In this document: piece by piece, positions 54,422 through 63,789 of the stretch | Layout of the letters: the number at the start of each line of letters is the position of its first letter | How positions within the stretch are numbered: position 1 is the stretch's first letter | Assembly (NCBI RefSeq): GCF_007197735.1 | Contig: NZ_CP041637.1 | Span: 806,001 to 870,000, forward strand | Reading direction: 5' to 3' | Length of the DNA stretch: 64,000 nt | DNA from: Formosa sediminum | GTDB lineage: Bacteria > Bacteroidota > Bacteroidia > Flavobacteriales > Flavobacteriaceae | The notes under the pieces: generated by a model | Seen by the model: the letters and a program-made list of their open reading frames with translations, nothing else | Told to the model about the DNA's origin: nothing | Database searches by the model: none | Made by a program: the position numbers and the translations under genes

Positions 54422-56410
54422 TTAAGGTTTAATCCCCATAGCTTCATATAGCGTTTTAGAGTAAAAAAGGTGCCCATTTTGCATGGTCCACTCCACATTA
54501 CGAATATCGCTAATATGGTTTATTGGGTGACCATCTATTAATACCAAGTTCGCTTTTTTACCGACTTCTATAGACCCATATAAATCTGAAACCCCAGTCA
54601 TTTCTGCCGATTTTATAGTTGCTATTTTTAAGACTTCAGGAATAGGAATTCCTGCTTGTACATACAACTCGAGTTCTCTGTGAAACAAAAATCCTGGTAG
54701 TCCATCTGTACCGGCTACGACTTCTATATCATTGTTATACAAATCTAAAACTACGTCTAGCATTTTTTGAAAACTGCCTTTATAACGTGCTACTTTTTCT
54801 CCAGACTTTGGCAACCCACCACTATAATAATCGCGCTGATTGAGTAATGGTAAACGTTCTAAAATAGCATCATATGTTGGACTAGGTTCTCCTTTAACAG
54901 ACACAAACATATTCTCGAAAATTGCAACCGTTGGATCTATACGTATATTTTTATCTTTTAAAAGCTTTATAAAATTGATATAGTCTTTAGACTGTAAATC
55001 TATATCTACCCCATGATATGCAGACATGGTGTGACGCAATGGAGTTCGTGTGTCTATGGTATCGGACATAAAGTTTAGAAACACCATGTTCATATGCTGA
55101 ATCTCATTATAACCTTGATTTATAGCTTGTGTTGCCGTCATAAAAGCTGGAATATGCCCACTTACACGCATGCCTAATTTATGAGCGCGTTTTGTAAGTG
55201 GCTCTACCCATTCTGGACGGATTGAACTGTATAATTTAATTTGCTCATACCCCAAATCTTTATATTCCTGAATTTCAGACAAACCCTCTTCTAAACTACT
55301 AACCACGTTTCGCTGATTAGCATAAGGTCCATCGCCATCAATTATCCCACAAAAAGTAACTATACGCGGACCAATAATTTCATTAGATGTAAACTGATTA
55401 TTTAATGTTTTTAATTGCTTGTTATTTGCCATATCTCTAACAGATGTTACCCCACCTGCTATATGCAACATCCCTCTAAATTTAGTATTATGAGTATGCA
55501 TATCGAACATACCTGGCATAAGTGTTTTACCCGTTCCGTCAATAACTTTTAAATTAGAGTTTGTAGCGTTATTGGTATTATTAATGGACTGAATAATATC
55601 GCCATTTACAACAACATCTTGATGTTTTAACACAGTTCCTTGAGCTGTAAAAACATCAACATTTTTAATAATAACCGTGTCTATATTATGAGTTAATTTT
55701 TTTGCAAGACTCGCCAAATATTCATCTTCAAGAGTATCTTGAATCTCTTTCATCTCTAAACGAAATGCTTTTAAATCTGTTCTGATAATATGTAAATTTC
55801 CTGAAATTTTAGCCACCATCTCATTATCGATCATCCAGAGATATGTAGGATTCATATCTAGTCCTTTAATCATTAATAAGTTAAGAACGGTATTATTAGA
55901 AAGTGTTATTGAGGTATTTGTAACAAGCTCTATTTCTCCTTTTGGAAACAAGTGTATTTTCTTGTCTTCTGCCCCTAATAAAAGATTTGCTAATATTTCA
56001 TAAATAGCAGGAGAGCCTTCATACCTAAAATAAAGGGCGTCTCCATAGAAGTCGCCCTTTGTCTCACCTCTTGGATTTAACCAAGTAGCGCTATTTTTAT
56101 TACTCTTAAAAAACTCATGTATAGAGTCTTTTAAATAATTTACACCTGTAACAGTTTGCGTCGTTATATATCCTTTAGCATTTAATGTTAAGTCTTCCTC
56201 AAATTCCGGACCTCGACCACGGTCTGTATATGTATAATAGTAATGCATACTATTATTACCTGTATAAGACTTTTCATATTTACCAGCTAACCCTTCTCTA
56301 AAAACAACATCATACACTACTTTTTCTGGTGTTTTTACTTCGGTATTTATTGTTTTTTTACAACTTACTACACTAATAAGAAGCAAAAGCAAAGTGCTAA
56401 CATATTTCAT
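54422..56410 (-). CDS. Amidohydrolase-family lipoprotein, second copy
   Basis: 662 residues with lipobox (LISVVSC, Cys about 17). An N-terminal domain (about 30-240; LLGAEDKKIHLFPKGEIELV and LWMIDNEMVAKISG) resembles the extra domain of the other amidohydrolase. The catalytic domain retains all ligands: HTH in GMFDMHTHN (305, 307), QIKLYSS, VSGHIPAF, QHMN and VAGTDGLPG. Both copies carry the same C-terminal KEADIAILD-like/KKANLVLIDG strand. Divergence is high, so they probably act on different substrates or steps. It lies 28 bases downstream of the M19 gene and 110 bases upstream of the VCBS gene. Confidence 0.88.
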   Translation of the reverse strand: MKYVSTLLLLLISVVSCKKTINTEVKTPEKVVYDVVFREGLAGKYEKSYTGNNSMHYYYTYTDRGRGPEFEEDLTLNAKGYITTQTVTGVNYLKDSIHEFFKSNKNSATWLNPRGETKGDFYGDALYFRYEGSPAIYEILANLLLGAEDKKIHLFPKGEIELVTNTSITLSNNTVLNLLMIKGLDMNPTYLWMIDNEMVAKISGNLHIIRTDLKAFRLEMKEIQDTLEDEYLASLAKKLTHNIDTVIIKNVDVFTAQGTVLKHQDVVVNGDIIQSINNTNNATNSNLKVIDGTGKTLMPGMFDMHTHNTKFRGMLHIAGGVTSVRDMANNKQLKTLNNQFTSNEIIGPRIVTFCGIIDGDGPYANQRNVVSSLEEGLSEIQEYKDLGYEQIKLYSSIRPEWVEPLTKRAHKLGMRVSGHIPAFMTATQAINQGYNEIQHMNMVFLNFMSDTIDTRTPLRHTMSAYHGVDIDLQSKDYINFIKLLKDKNIRIDPTVAIFENMFVSVKGEPSPTYDAILERLPLLNQRDYYSGGLPKSGEKVARYKGSFQKMLDVVLDLYNNDIEVVAGTDGLPGFLFHRELELYVQAGIPIPEVLKIATIKSAEMTGVSDLYGSIEVGKKANLVLIDGHPINHISDIRNVEWTMQNGHLFYSKTLYEAMGIKP

Positions 56411-56438
56411 AAAAAGGGATTGTTTTTTAAATTTATTT

Positions 56439-57593
56439 TTAAGATTTTAAAGTCTCTTTAAAATAGCGTAACCAGTTTAAACCTAATATTTTTTCGATAT
56501 CACCAGTACTATAGCCTCTTTTATCTAAAACTTTAGCAACTTGTAAGTAACGATCTGGTTTGTCTAATTCTGGAATCCATGGTGGCCACTGTACTTTATA
56601 AGACGGTTTAAAGCGTGTTAATCTTGGCACATACCAATTCTCTCTGGTTGCACCTGTAGCCTCTAAACCTTGTATTGCAAAATCTGCAGCGACACCAACA
56701 TGATCTATTCCTGCAATTTTAACAGCATGATCTATATGATCTACATATGTCTCTAAAGTGGTTTTTGTACCTAAATCTGGACCTATCATGTAACCTAAGC
56801 ATATAATTCCCATAATCCCACCTTTGTCTGCCATGGCTTTTATTTGATCATCTGTTTTAGCTCTAGGGTGCTCTTTATAGAGCGACTCACACATGGAATG
56901 GTTAAAACAAGCTCCTGTTTTACTAAATTTAATTCCGTCGTAAGTAGTTTGACGACCGCAATGTGATAAATCGACCATAATTCCCAATTCATTCATACGC
57001 TCTACTGCTTCAATTCCAAAATCGGATAAACCACAATCTGTACGTTCTGTGCTTCCGTCACCCAATAAATTTCTTTGATTGTAAGTTAACTGAATCCAAC
57101 GCGTACCAGCATTATACAATGTGTCTAGGTTATCTATAGATTTCTCCATCATTGTGGCATTTTGAAATCCATATAATACAGCTGTTTTATTTTCCTTTTT
57201 TGCGCGAATAAAATCGTTTGCAGTAGTCGCTTTTATTAGAACATCTGAATTGTTTTTTATACGCTCGTCCCATTCTTCAATATTTTTTAAAGCCGATTTT
57301 AAACTTCCTGAAAGTAAAGATGTACTAAATCCTGAATATCCAGATTTTGAGAGCGCTTCAAAAGAATCTTCATTCCAACCTTTAGGAATAATTAAACCGT
57401 CTATAACCATGGCTTTTTTATAAAGCGCTTCTATCTTACTATCTTTAAGTAAATTTTGGGGTATGTCTTGATTAGAATCTAAATGAACAGACTCTAACAA
57501 CGATGTAAGTGCACTAGCAGTTTGCCCGGGCAACAATGCTCCCAGCGACCCTAGCGATAATAATTTCACTAAATTTCTACGGTTTTGTTCCAT
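56439..57593 (-). CDS. M19 (renal dipeptidase) family protein with a Tat-like signal and missing first-site ligands
   Basis: 384 residues. The N-terminus has twin arginines (NRRNLVKLLSLGSLGALL), consistent with Tat export. Family blocks include VIDG (63-66), YNQRNLLGDGSTERTDCGLS, IMVDLSHCG (His 211), CFNHSMCES (His 232) and AGIDHVGVAADF. Active M19 enzymes carry HxD right after the VDG motif and a bridging Glu in an EGG-type block. Here these read LII (67-69) and FQN (143-145), so the first metal site appears to be lost. It may be a binding protein or use other chemistry, or belong to a known GFQN subfamily. It is the first enzyme gene after SusD. Confidence 0.85.
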   Translation of the reverse strand: MEQNRRNLVKLLSLGSLGALLPGQTASALTSLLESVHLDSNQDIPQNLLKDSKIEALYKKAMVIDGLIIPKGWNEDSFEALSKSGYSGFSTSLLSGSLKSALKNIEEWDERIKNNSDVLIKATTANDFIRAKKENKTAVLYGFQNATMMEKSIDNLDTLYNAGTRWIQLTYNQRNLLGDGSTERTDCGLSDFGIEAVERMNELGIMVDLSHCGRQTTYDGIKFSKTGACFNHSMCESLYKEHPRAKTDDQIKAMADKGGIMGIICLGYMIGPDLGTKTTLETYVDHIDHAVKIAGIDHVGVAADFAIQGLEATGATRENWYVPRLTRFKPSYKVQWPPWIPELDKPDRYLQVAKVLDKRGYSTGDIEKILGLNWLRYFKETLKS

Positions 57594-57685
57594 ACTATTA
57601 GTATTTCAATTAGAAATGAAAAAAAAAGAGACAATCAATTTGTTTAGAATTAACCTATAATTAATTGTACGATATAAAATCTTGC

Positions 57686-57722
57686 ACACACATTAACTAA
57701 TTTGTTTTTAGTTAATGTGTGT
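57686..57722 (-). other. 15-bp hairpin between susD and the M19 gene
   Basis: ACACACATTAACTAA (57686-57700) pairs perfectly with TTAGTTAATGTGTGT (57708-57722) over a 7-base loop. The minus-strand continuation has no immediate U run, so a stability or processing element separating susCD from the enzyme genes is more likely than a full terminator. Confidence 0.75.
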
Positions 57723-57753
57723 AACAAGAGAGATGTGTTTACAAGACTAAATT

Positions 57754-59163
57754 TTAATAGCCTGGATTTTGTTCTATGTTAGGATTTACATCAGTTTCGT
57801 CCTGCGGAATTGGCAAGATATTGGTGTGATCTCCATAAGGTATTTCGCAAATACTAGATGTACATTGCGTTCTCACAATATCTTCTTTCTTTCTCATTAA
57901 ATCCCAAAGTCTTTGACCTTCAAAACATAATTCTAAACGTCTTTCAAGCATAATTTCTTCCATAAGCTCTTCTCCTGTAGCGGTAACATCAGGGGCTGTT
58001 GGAAGTGCTCTTTGACGAACAACATTTACATCAGATTGAGCTCCTGCTATATCTGTTCCTAATGCTGCTCTCGCCTCTGCTCTTATTAAATACAGTTCAG
58101 GAAGACGCATTACTTTTACGTTATCATACCCCAATACTTCTGGATATTTATTTACTCTATAAGGTGCGTAATCTCCAGCTAAAAGTAAATCGTCAATAAA
58201 GACATCTAATCTAGCATCACCCTCTTTATACAATGATACAACATCGTTAGACGGTAAATAATCTCCATAACCACCAACTGCTGCCGCTAGGTATAAACCT
58301 GAAATACCATTACCACCTACATTATCTGTTTCTGTCATTGAAATTTCGAAAATAGACTCGGAGCTATTATCTACCGACCAAACGGTTAAATAATTAGCGT
58401 TGTCTACCAAACTATAACTTGAGTTAATAACATCTGTAGCCATTGCTTCTGCATTTGCCCAATCTTCTTTATATAAATATACACGTGCTAATAATGCTTT
58501 TACAGATGTCGCTGATAATGTATTAGAATTAGATGTTCTAGACGTATCACTCATTAAAGATATAGCTGTTGTCATATCTGATATAACTTGGTCGTATACT
58601 TCTTTAACTGTGCTTCGTTCTGGTTCTAACGTTGGATCGAATTCAACAATAATAGGCACTCCTGCATGGCTAGCGTCGGCAGTATACGTATAATGTTGTG
58701 CAAATAATTTTACTAAGTCAAAATACACTAATCCTCTTAAGGCATAAGCCTCCCCTAAAAGATGATCTTTTTCTTCTTGTGTAGCTTCTGTTACTTCTAC
58801 ATCTGAGTTAATGATATTATTTAATGCATTATTTGCAAAATACATTCCTTCCCATAGTGCACTTGCTTGGGAATCGTCTACATTTTGAACATGTTCTGCA
58901 TAATCAATAATTCTGTTTGCAGATAGATTTTGTTTTACATCGTCTGCCATAACATCTGGAATCATAAACATATATCTACCGTAGTAGTACGAACTTGAAA
59001 TTTCATCGTACACCCCCGTTACAGCAACCTCCAAATCTTCTAAATTAGTAATAGCTTCATCACTTGACACAGACGATGTTGGCGTAAGTTCTAGGAATGA
59101 TTCTGAGCATGATAAGAAAAGTCCTACCATAATCAATAATATAATTTTATTATAATTTTTCAT
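57754..59163 (-). CDS. SusD/RagB-family nutrient-binding lipoprotein
   Basis: 469 residues with lipobox (LFLSC, Cys about 19). TPR-rich SusD fold: ELTPTSSVSSDEAITNLEDL at the start, then EAYALRGLVYFDLVKLFAQH, ALLARVYLYKEDWANAEAMA, LPELYLIRAEARAALG and MLERRLELCFEGQRLWDLMR. The C-terminal NILPIPQDETDVNPNIEQNP GY is the RagB/SusD end. It caps the SusC channel at the cell surface and binds the imported ligand. It starts 15 bases after the SusC stop. Ligand type is not readable from the sequence. Confidence 0.96.
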   Translation of the reverse strand: MKNYNKIILLIMVGLFLSCSESFLELTPTSSVSSDEAITNLEDLEVAVTGVYDEISSSYYYGRYMFMIPDVMADDVKQNLSANRIIDYAEHVQNVDDSQASALWEGMYFANNALNNIINSDVEVTEATQEEKDHLLGEAYALRGLVYFDLVKLFAQHYTYTADASHAGVPIIVEFDPTLEPERSTVKEVYDQVISDMTTAISLMSDTSRTSNSNTLSATSVKALLARVYLYKEDWANAEAMATDVINSSYSLVDNANYLTVWSVDNSSESIFEISMTETDNVGGNGISGLYLAAAVGGYGDYLPSNDVVSLYKEGDARLDVFIDDLLLAGDYAPYRVNKYPEVLGYDNVKVMRLPELYLIRAEARAALGTDIAGAQSDVNVVRQRALPTAPDVTATGEELMEEIMLERRLELCFEGQRLWDLMRKKEDIVRTQCTSSICEIPYGDHTNILPIPQDETDVNPNIEQNPGY

Positions 59164-59178
59164 AAGTCTTTTTTTATT

Positions 59179-62100
59179 TTACAGTTGAATATCTAATCCT
59201 ACAGAAATGGTTTTCATTGCTGGAGTAAGTCCATTATAAGTACCACTAATAGATTGTTCAGGATCTATATATAAATCTTTATCTTTAGTAAATGTTAGAA
59301 GATTTGTACCTCTTGCATATACTCTTGCGCTGTTAAGTTTTAAAATAGACGTTATTTTTTCTGGAAAATTATATGCTACTGTCAGGTCTTTTAAACGAAT
59401 AAAACTTCCATCATATAACCATCTTGTAACATCAGATTGGTTACTTCCAGAATGCCCTCCCCATTGAAACTTAGGAAATAATGCATCCGTTTTACCTTCT
59501 ACCCACCTGTTTTCATATAAATAAGTTGCCGTACTCCTAGGAGTTAATCGACCGTCTCCAAGTGACCCTACAGCTCTATCATCATGTAAATAATTCCCTG
59601 AAGAGTACATAAAACTAGCATTTAAACTAAAGCCTTTATAAGATATTGCTGTGTTAAAACCACCGTAAAAATCTGGTGTTGCAGACTTACCTACTAAGTA
59701 ACGTTCTGCTTCTCCAATATCGTTAGTAATTGTTGTTTCTGAAGCATCTGTATAGTATTGTACTTCACCGTTTGTTTGGTCGACACCTGCCCAACCATAC
59801 ATGTAAAATGATTGAAAGTCTTCACCTACTTGTCTTCTGAATGCACCATCAGTATAATCTTCATCTAATTGAGTAATCTCGTTTTTTAAGAATGTTGTAT
59901 TAAAACCTACACTCCATCTTAAATCTTTTTTATCCAGAATATTTACATTTAAAGTCAACTCAAATCCCTTGTTGCTCATCGAACCATAATTTTGAGTAAG
60001 CTCTGTAAAACCTGTAGTTGGAGAAATTGGCACGTCTAAGATAAGGTCTGTAGACTCTCTATTAAAGTATTCGATAGTCCCGTTTACTCTATGAAACAAA
60101 CCAAAATCTAATCCAACATTAAAATTTTGTTGAGTTTCCCAAGTTAAGTCTGCATTTTCTAATTGAGAAGGCGTTCCTCCTGGAGATCCATCGTAATCAT
60201 CGCCATAACCATATAATCCTAATGACGCAAAATTACCAATAGCCGCATTACCTGTTAAACCGTAAGAACTTCTTAGCTTAAGTAAATCAAGGAAATTAAC
60301 ATTATCTAAGAAATTTTCTTTAGCAATATTCCAACTTAATCCTACAGAATAAAATGTACCGTATCTTTTATCTGATCCAAATCTAGAAGATCCATCGTTT
60401 CTAATACTTCCAGAAAGGAAATACTTATTATCATAATCGTAATTAGCTCTTAAGAACATAGAACTAAATGTATATTCACTTTCGGTACCAGTAATTGCAT
60501 ATTCTGCAGCTGCTGTACTTAATGTTTTTACAATATCGTTAGGAAAATCTGATCCTGATGCTGAAAAAGATTCGTTAGTGGTTTTTTGAGCTTCATACCC
60601 CGCAAGTACACTAAAATCATGACTTTCTCCTAAAGAAAAATTATAGTTTAAAGTTTGTGTACCCACCCATGTTTTGTTAGTTGTATTTGCTTCGTAAGCA
60701 TACCCATTTGTTTCGTAACCACTTCCGTAACGACGGTTATAATATGTAGATTCATTAATACTAAGGATGTCAAAATTCCATTGAGATCTAAATACTAAAT
60801 TGTCTAAAATATTTGCAGAAATGGCAAAGTTATCTATTATACGCATTGTCTTAGTTTCCCAAGTATCATCGCCACTTAAACTTCCTACAGGGTTACTACC
60901 AATAGGGAAGTAAGCCACATGTTCTGCATTATATTCTCCTTCCTCATCGTAAATAGGAATTAATGGAGATAACTCTAATGTAGATTTAAATGGGTTATTC
61001 CATGACCCAGCATCTGGTGCTGTTGAAGATGTAATGTCTGAAATTGAAACATTATTAGAAATAGTAAATATATCACTAGCCTTGTATTCTAAATTAGCAC
61101 GTGTACTATATCTATTAAATCCATATCCAATAATATAACTTTCTTGGTCCATATACCCTGCAGACATAAAGTACTTCACTTTATCTGTACCACCACGGAT
61201 ACTTAAATCGTAACTTTGTGTAACTCCTGTACGTGTAATAGCATCTAACCAATCTGTATCTGTAGCTTCTCCTGTAGACGGATCTATTTGTTGTGTATAC
61301 AAATTGTCCATTTGAGCCTGCGCTTCTTCTTGTGTTAACCCAAGATTTACATAACCTTCTATATACAACTCTTTGTATTGTGCTGCATTTAATGGTTTTA
61401 ATATGTTTTTAGACGCCTGAGAATTAAATCCTGTTAATGTTTTTAATTGAATAGATGCCTTACCAGATTTTCCTTGCTTAGTATTAATTAAGATTACACC
61501 ATTTGCTCCTCTTGAACCATAAATAGCTGTTGATGCAGCATCTTTTAAAATACTAATACTTTCAATATCATTTGGATTTATAGACGACATTACATTTGAA
61601 CTTGCACCATCATTATCGTTAGTAGATTGACTACCCGCAGCGATTGGTATACCATCTATAACATATAATGGTTCGCTAGAGGCATTAATAGAACCAATAC
61701 CTCTTACTCTTACTTCTGTGTTAGATCCTGGTGCACCATCTAACGCACTTGCTTGAATACCAGCTACACTACCACGTAAAGATTGCTCAAATGAAGATGT
61801 TGGTGCTTGCTCCAATTCTGCCCCGTTTACAACTGCAACAGCACCAGTAATTGCTTCTTTTTTCTGAGTTCCATATCCTACTAAAACAACTTCTTCTAAT
61901 GCAGCAGCATCTTCTTCCATTACTACATTAATCGTTTTTTTATCTCCTACTGTAATGGTTTGGCTTACCATACCCATAAAAGAAAATACTAAAACAGATG
62001 TGTTTTCCACTTTTAAAGTATACTCTCCATCAAAATTAGTTTGTGTTCCTTGAGCTGTTCCTTTAATATGAATATTAACTCCAGGCAAAGGCAAACCATC

Positions 62101-62508
62101 TGGTCCTGTTACTGTTCCAGAAACTTCATAATCTTGAGCTTGAGGCCCTGCCAATGCAACAGCTAACTTTGGCTGTTTCATTTTTACAACAACTTGCTTC
62201 CCCTCTATAGTATAACTCAATCCTGTATTAGTAAAAGCCTTATCTAAAACTTTATCAATATTAGCATCTTTAAATTTTAAAGACACTTTTTTGTTAGTAC
62301 TTAACACATCATCTTTATAAAAGAAAATGTAATTACTAGAACCTTGAATTTCTTTAAAAAAATCTTCTATTGATATACTTTTTACATCAATATTAATTTT
62401 TGATTGACCCAGCAACGGATTTGCGTAACTTGCTGTAAGTCCTAAACTAATAAATAATAGAAATATTCTCATAAGCATTAGAATTCCTATGTTTGAGTTT
62501 TTTTTCAT
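59179..62508 (-). CDS. SusC/RagA-family TonB-dependent transporter with STN domain
   Basis: 1109 residues. A signal peptide is followed by an STN domain (about 40-110; SIEDFFKEIQGSSNYIFFYK), a CarboxypepD_reg-like domain (about 128-205; VSGTVTGPDGLPLPGVNIHI), the plug with EEVVLVGYGTQKKEAITGAV and IRGIGSINASSEPLYVIDGI, and a 22-strand outer-membrane barrel ending LTPAMKTISVGLDIQL. An STN domain means the protein can signal to a FecR anti-sigma, which is encoded just upstream. It imports a large ligand with TonB energy. Peptides rather than glycans are suggested by the genes that follow. Confidence 0.96.
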   Translation of the reverse strand: MKKNSNIGILMLMRIFLLFISLGLTASYANPLLGQSKINIDVKSISIEDFFKEIQGSSNYIFFYKDDVLSTNKKVSLKFKDANIDKVLDKAFTNTGLSYTIEGKQVVVKMKQPKLAVALAGPQAQDYEVSGTVTGPDGLPLPGVNIHIKGTAQGTQTNFDGEYTLKVENTSVLVFSFMGMVSQTITVGDKKTINVVMEEDAAALEEVVLVGYGTQKKEAITGAVAVVNGAELEQAPTSSFEQSLRGSVAGIQASALDGAPGSNTEVRVRGIGSINASSEPLYVIDGIPIAAGSQSTNDNDGASSNVMSSINPNDIESISILKDAASTAIYGSRGANGVILINTKQGKSGKASIQLKTLTGFNSQASKNILKPLNAAQYKELYIEGYVNLGLTQEEAQAQMDNLYTQQIDPSTGEATDTDWLDAITRTGVTQSYDLSIRGGTDKVKYFMSAGYMDQESYIIGYGFNRYSTRANLEYKASDIFTISNNVSISDITSSTAPDAGSWNNPFKSTLELSPLIPIYDEEGEYNAEHVAYFPIGSNPVGSLSGDDTWETKTMRIIDNFAISANILDNLVFRSQWNFDILSINESTYYNRRYGSGYETNGYAYEANTTNKTWVGTQTLNYNFSLGESHDFSVLAGYEAQKTTNESFSASGSDFPNDIVKTLSTAAAEYAITGTESEYTFSSMFLRANYDYDNKYFLSGSIRNDGSSRFGSDKRYGTFYSVGLSWNIAKENFLDNVNFLDLLKLRSSYGLTGNAAIGNFASLGLYGYGDDYDGSPGGTPSQLENADLTWETQQNFNVGLDFGLFHRVNGTIEYFNRESTDLILDVPISPTTGFTELTQNYGSMSNKGFELTLNVNILDKKDLRWSVGFNTTFLKNEITQLDEDYTDGAFRRQVGEDFQSFYMYGWAGVDQTNGEVQYYTDASETTITNDIGEAERYLVGKSATPDFYGGFNTAISYKGFSLNASFMYSSGNYLHDDRAVGSLGDGRLTPRSTATYLYENRWVEGKTDALFPKFQWGGHSGSNQSDVTRWLYDGSFIRLKDLTVAYNFPEKITSILKLNSARVYARGTNLLTFTKDKDLYIDPEQSISGTYNGLTPAMKTISVGLDIQL

Positions 62509-62532
62509 ATTTTTGTGTTTGATTGTTAAATG

Positions 62533-62551
62533 TTGCTGTACTCTACAGCAA
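62533..62551. promoter_or_regulatory. Inverted repeat TTGCTGTA-N3-TACAGCAA before susC
   Basis: Perfect 8-bp arms with a 3-base centre, 25-43 bases before the SusC ATG. It could be an operator or a leader hairpin in the mRNA. No vegetative -7 box is near, in keeping with ECF-sigma control. Confidence 0.5.
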
Positions 62552-62555
62552 TGTG

Positions 62556-62593
62556 TTTAAAATAAGCCAGAGGATGTTGGCGCATCTTCTGGC
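62556..62593 (-). terminator. Terminator or attenuator between fecR and susC
   Basis: GCCAGAGGATG (62566-62576) pairs with CATCTTCTGGC (62583-62593) with one G-T mismatch type pair and a 6-base loop. The minus strand then reads TTATTTT. Strong stem, moderate U tract. It separates the regulatory pair from susCD. Confidence 0.7.
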
Positions 62594-62639
62594 CTTTTGA
62601 CAAATTCAAATAAATGTTTACTTCATAAAATATTTTAGA

Positions 62640-63695
62640 TTAATTAATTACGATTCTATTGTCTAGCTTCTTGTACTTCATATTTGTACTGGCTTGTATG
62701 TTTTTAATGACTTTATCTAGATCTTCATTTAAATTTAAATAACCTGAAAAACGCTCTTTTGCTAGGGCTTCATTTTCTATTTCAATTTTAATATTATAAT
62801 ATTTAGATATTCTATTGGTCACGTAACGTAAATCGTTGTTTTGGAATATTAAAACACCATCTCTCCAAGAAAAGTAATTATTTACATTTACTTTTTCTGA
62901 AACAATACCTTGAGTATCTTTATTGTAAGTGGCTTTTGTACCTGGCGTAATTTTTATTTTGTCGGCATATTTATGTGTTTTAGGATTGTTGTGGTAACTA
63001 ATATTAACACTACCACTTTTTAAAACTGTATTTACAACATTCTCATCTGCATAACTAGTTACTCCAAAAACAGTTCCGAGCACCTCAACCTCTTGGTCTT
63101 TAGATTTTACTATAAAAGGATGACTTTTATCGTGTGCTACATCAAAAATAGCTTCGCCCTCTAAATAAATTTCTCTTTTATTCCCTGTAAATGCAACTGG
63201 ATATATTAATTTTGATCCAGAATTTAACCAAACTTCTGTACCGTCTGACAAATTGATTTTAGATTGTTTTCCGTAAGGAACTATAAGGGTGTTATAAGAA
63301 ACTTTACTATTTGTGGTCGTTTCTTGTTCTATTTTTGTTTTTTCACCAATGATTAATGTTTCTCCGGAATTAGAATAATTAAAACTATTCTCACCTTCTG
63401 AAACGGTTAAATTTTCGCCGTTACCTAAAATTAATACAATCTCATTAGATGTACTGTAATCTACGTTTTCAGATGTATTTACGATATCTGTAATAGATGG
63501 ATCTGGAGTGTTATATAGAAATATAAAACATCCAGCAAGACAGATTAAAGAAAAAGCCACCCCCACTGCTAATCTTCTGTGCTTTCTTCTATTATCTACT
63601 TTATCGACTGAATTAAGAATTTTATTTTTTAAAGCCACTTTCTCCAAATGTGTAATTGGTAAAATTTTGACTTTATTTTGTCCATTATCTTTCAT
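62640..63695 (-). CDS. FecR-family anti-sigma factor
   Basis: 351 residues. N-terminal cytoplasmic part (about 1-42), one transmembrane helix (LAVGVAFSLICLAGCFIFLY) and a periplasmic FecR domain (VPYGKQSKINLSDGTEVWLN, GNKREIYLEGEAIFDVAHD, PFIVKSKDQEVEVLGTVFGV). A DUF4974 tail follows (RFSGYLNLNEDLDKVIKNIQ). It relays contact with the STN domain of SusC to its sigma factor. The sigma gene lies 94 bases upstream on the same strand. The whole sigma-FecR-SusCD order is classical. Confidence 0.95.
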   Translation of the reverse strand: MKDNGQNKVKILPITHLEKVALKNKILNSVDKVDNRRKHRRLAVGVAFSLICLAGCFIFLYNTPDPSITDIVNTSENVDYSTSNEIVLILGNGENLTVSEGENSFNYSNSGETLIIGEKTKIEQETTTNSKVSYNTLIVPYGKQSKINLSDGTEVWLNSGSKLIYPVAFTGNKREIYLEGEAIFDVAHDKSHPFIVKSKDQEVEVLGTVFGVTSYADENVVNTVLKSGSVNISYHNNPKTHKYADKIKITPGTKATYNKDTQGIVSEKVNVNNYFSWRDGVLIFQNNDLRYVTNRISKYYNIKIEIENEALAKERFSGYLNLNEDLDKVIKNIQASTNMKYKKLDNRIVIN

Positions 63696-63789
63696 AATGT
63701 ATGTGTTCTATGCTGTATTAGTATTATAAAACTTCCCTCTTTTATTAATAGCAAATAGTTTACTTTATATAGACATTAAGTTTTAGTAT

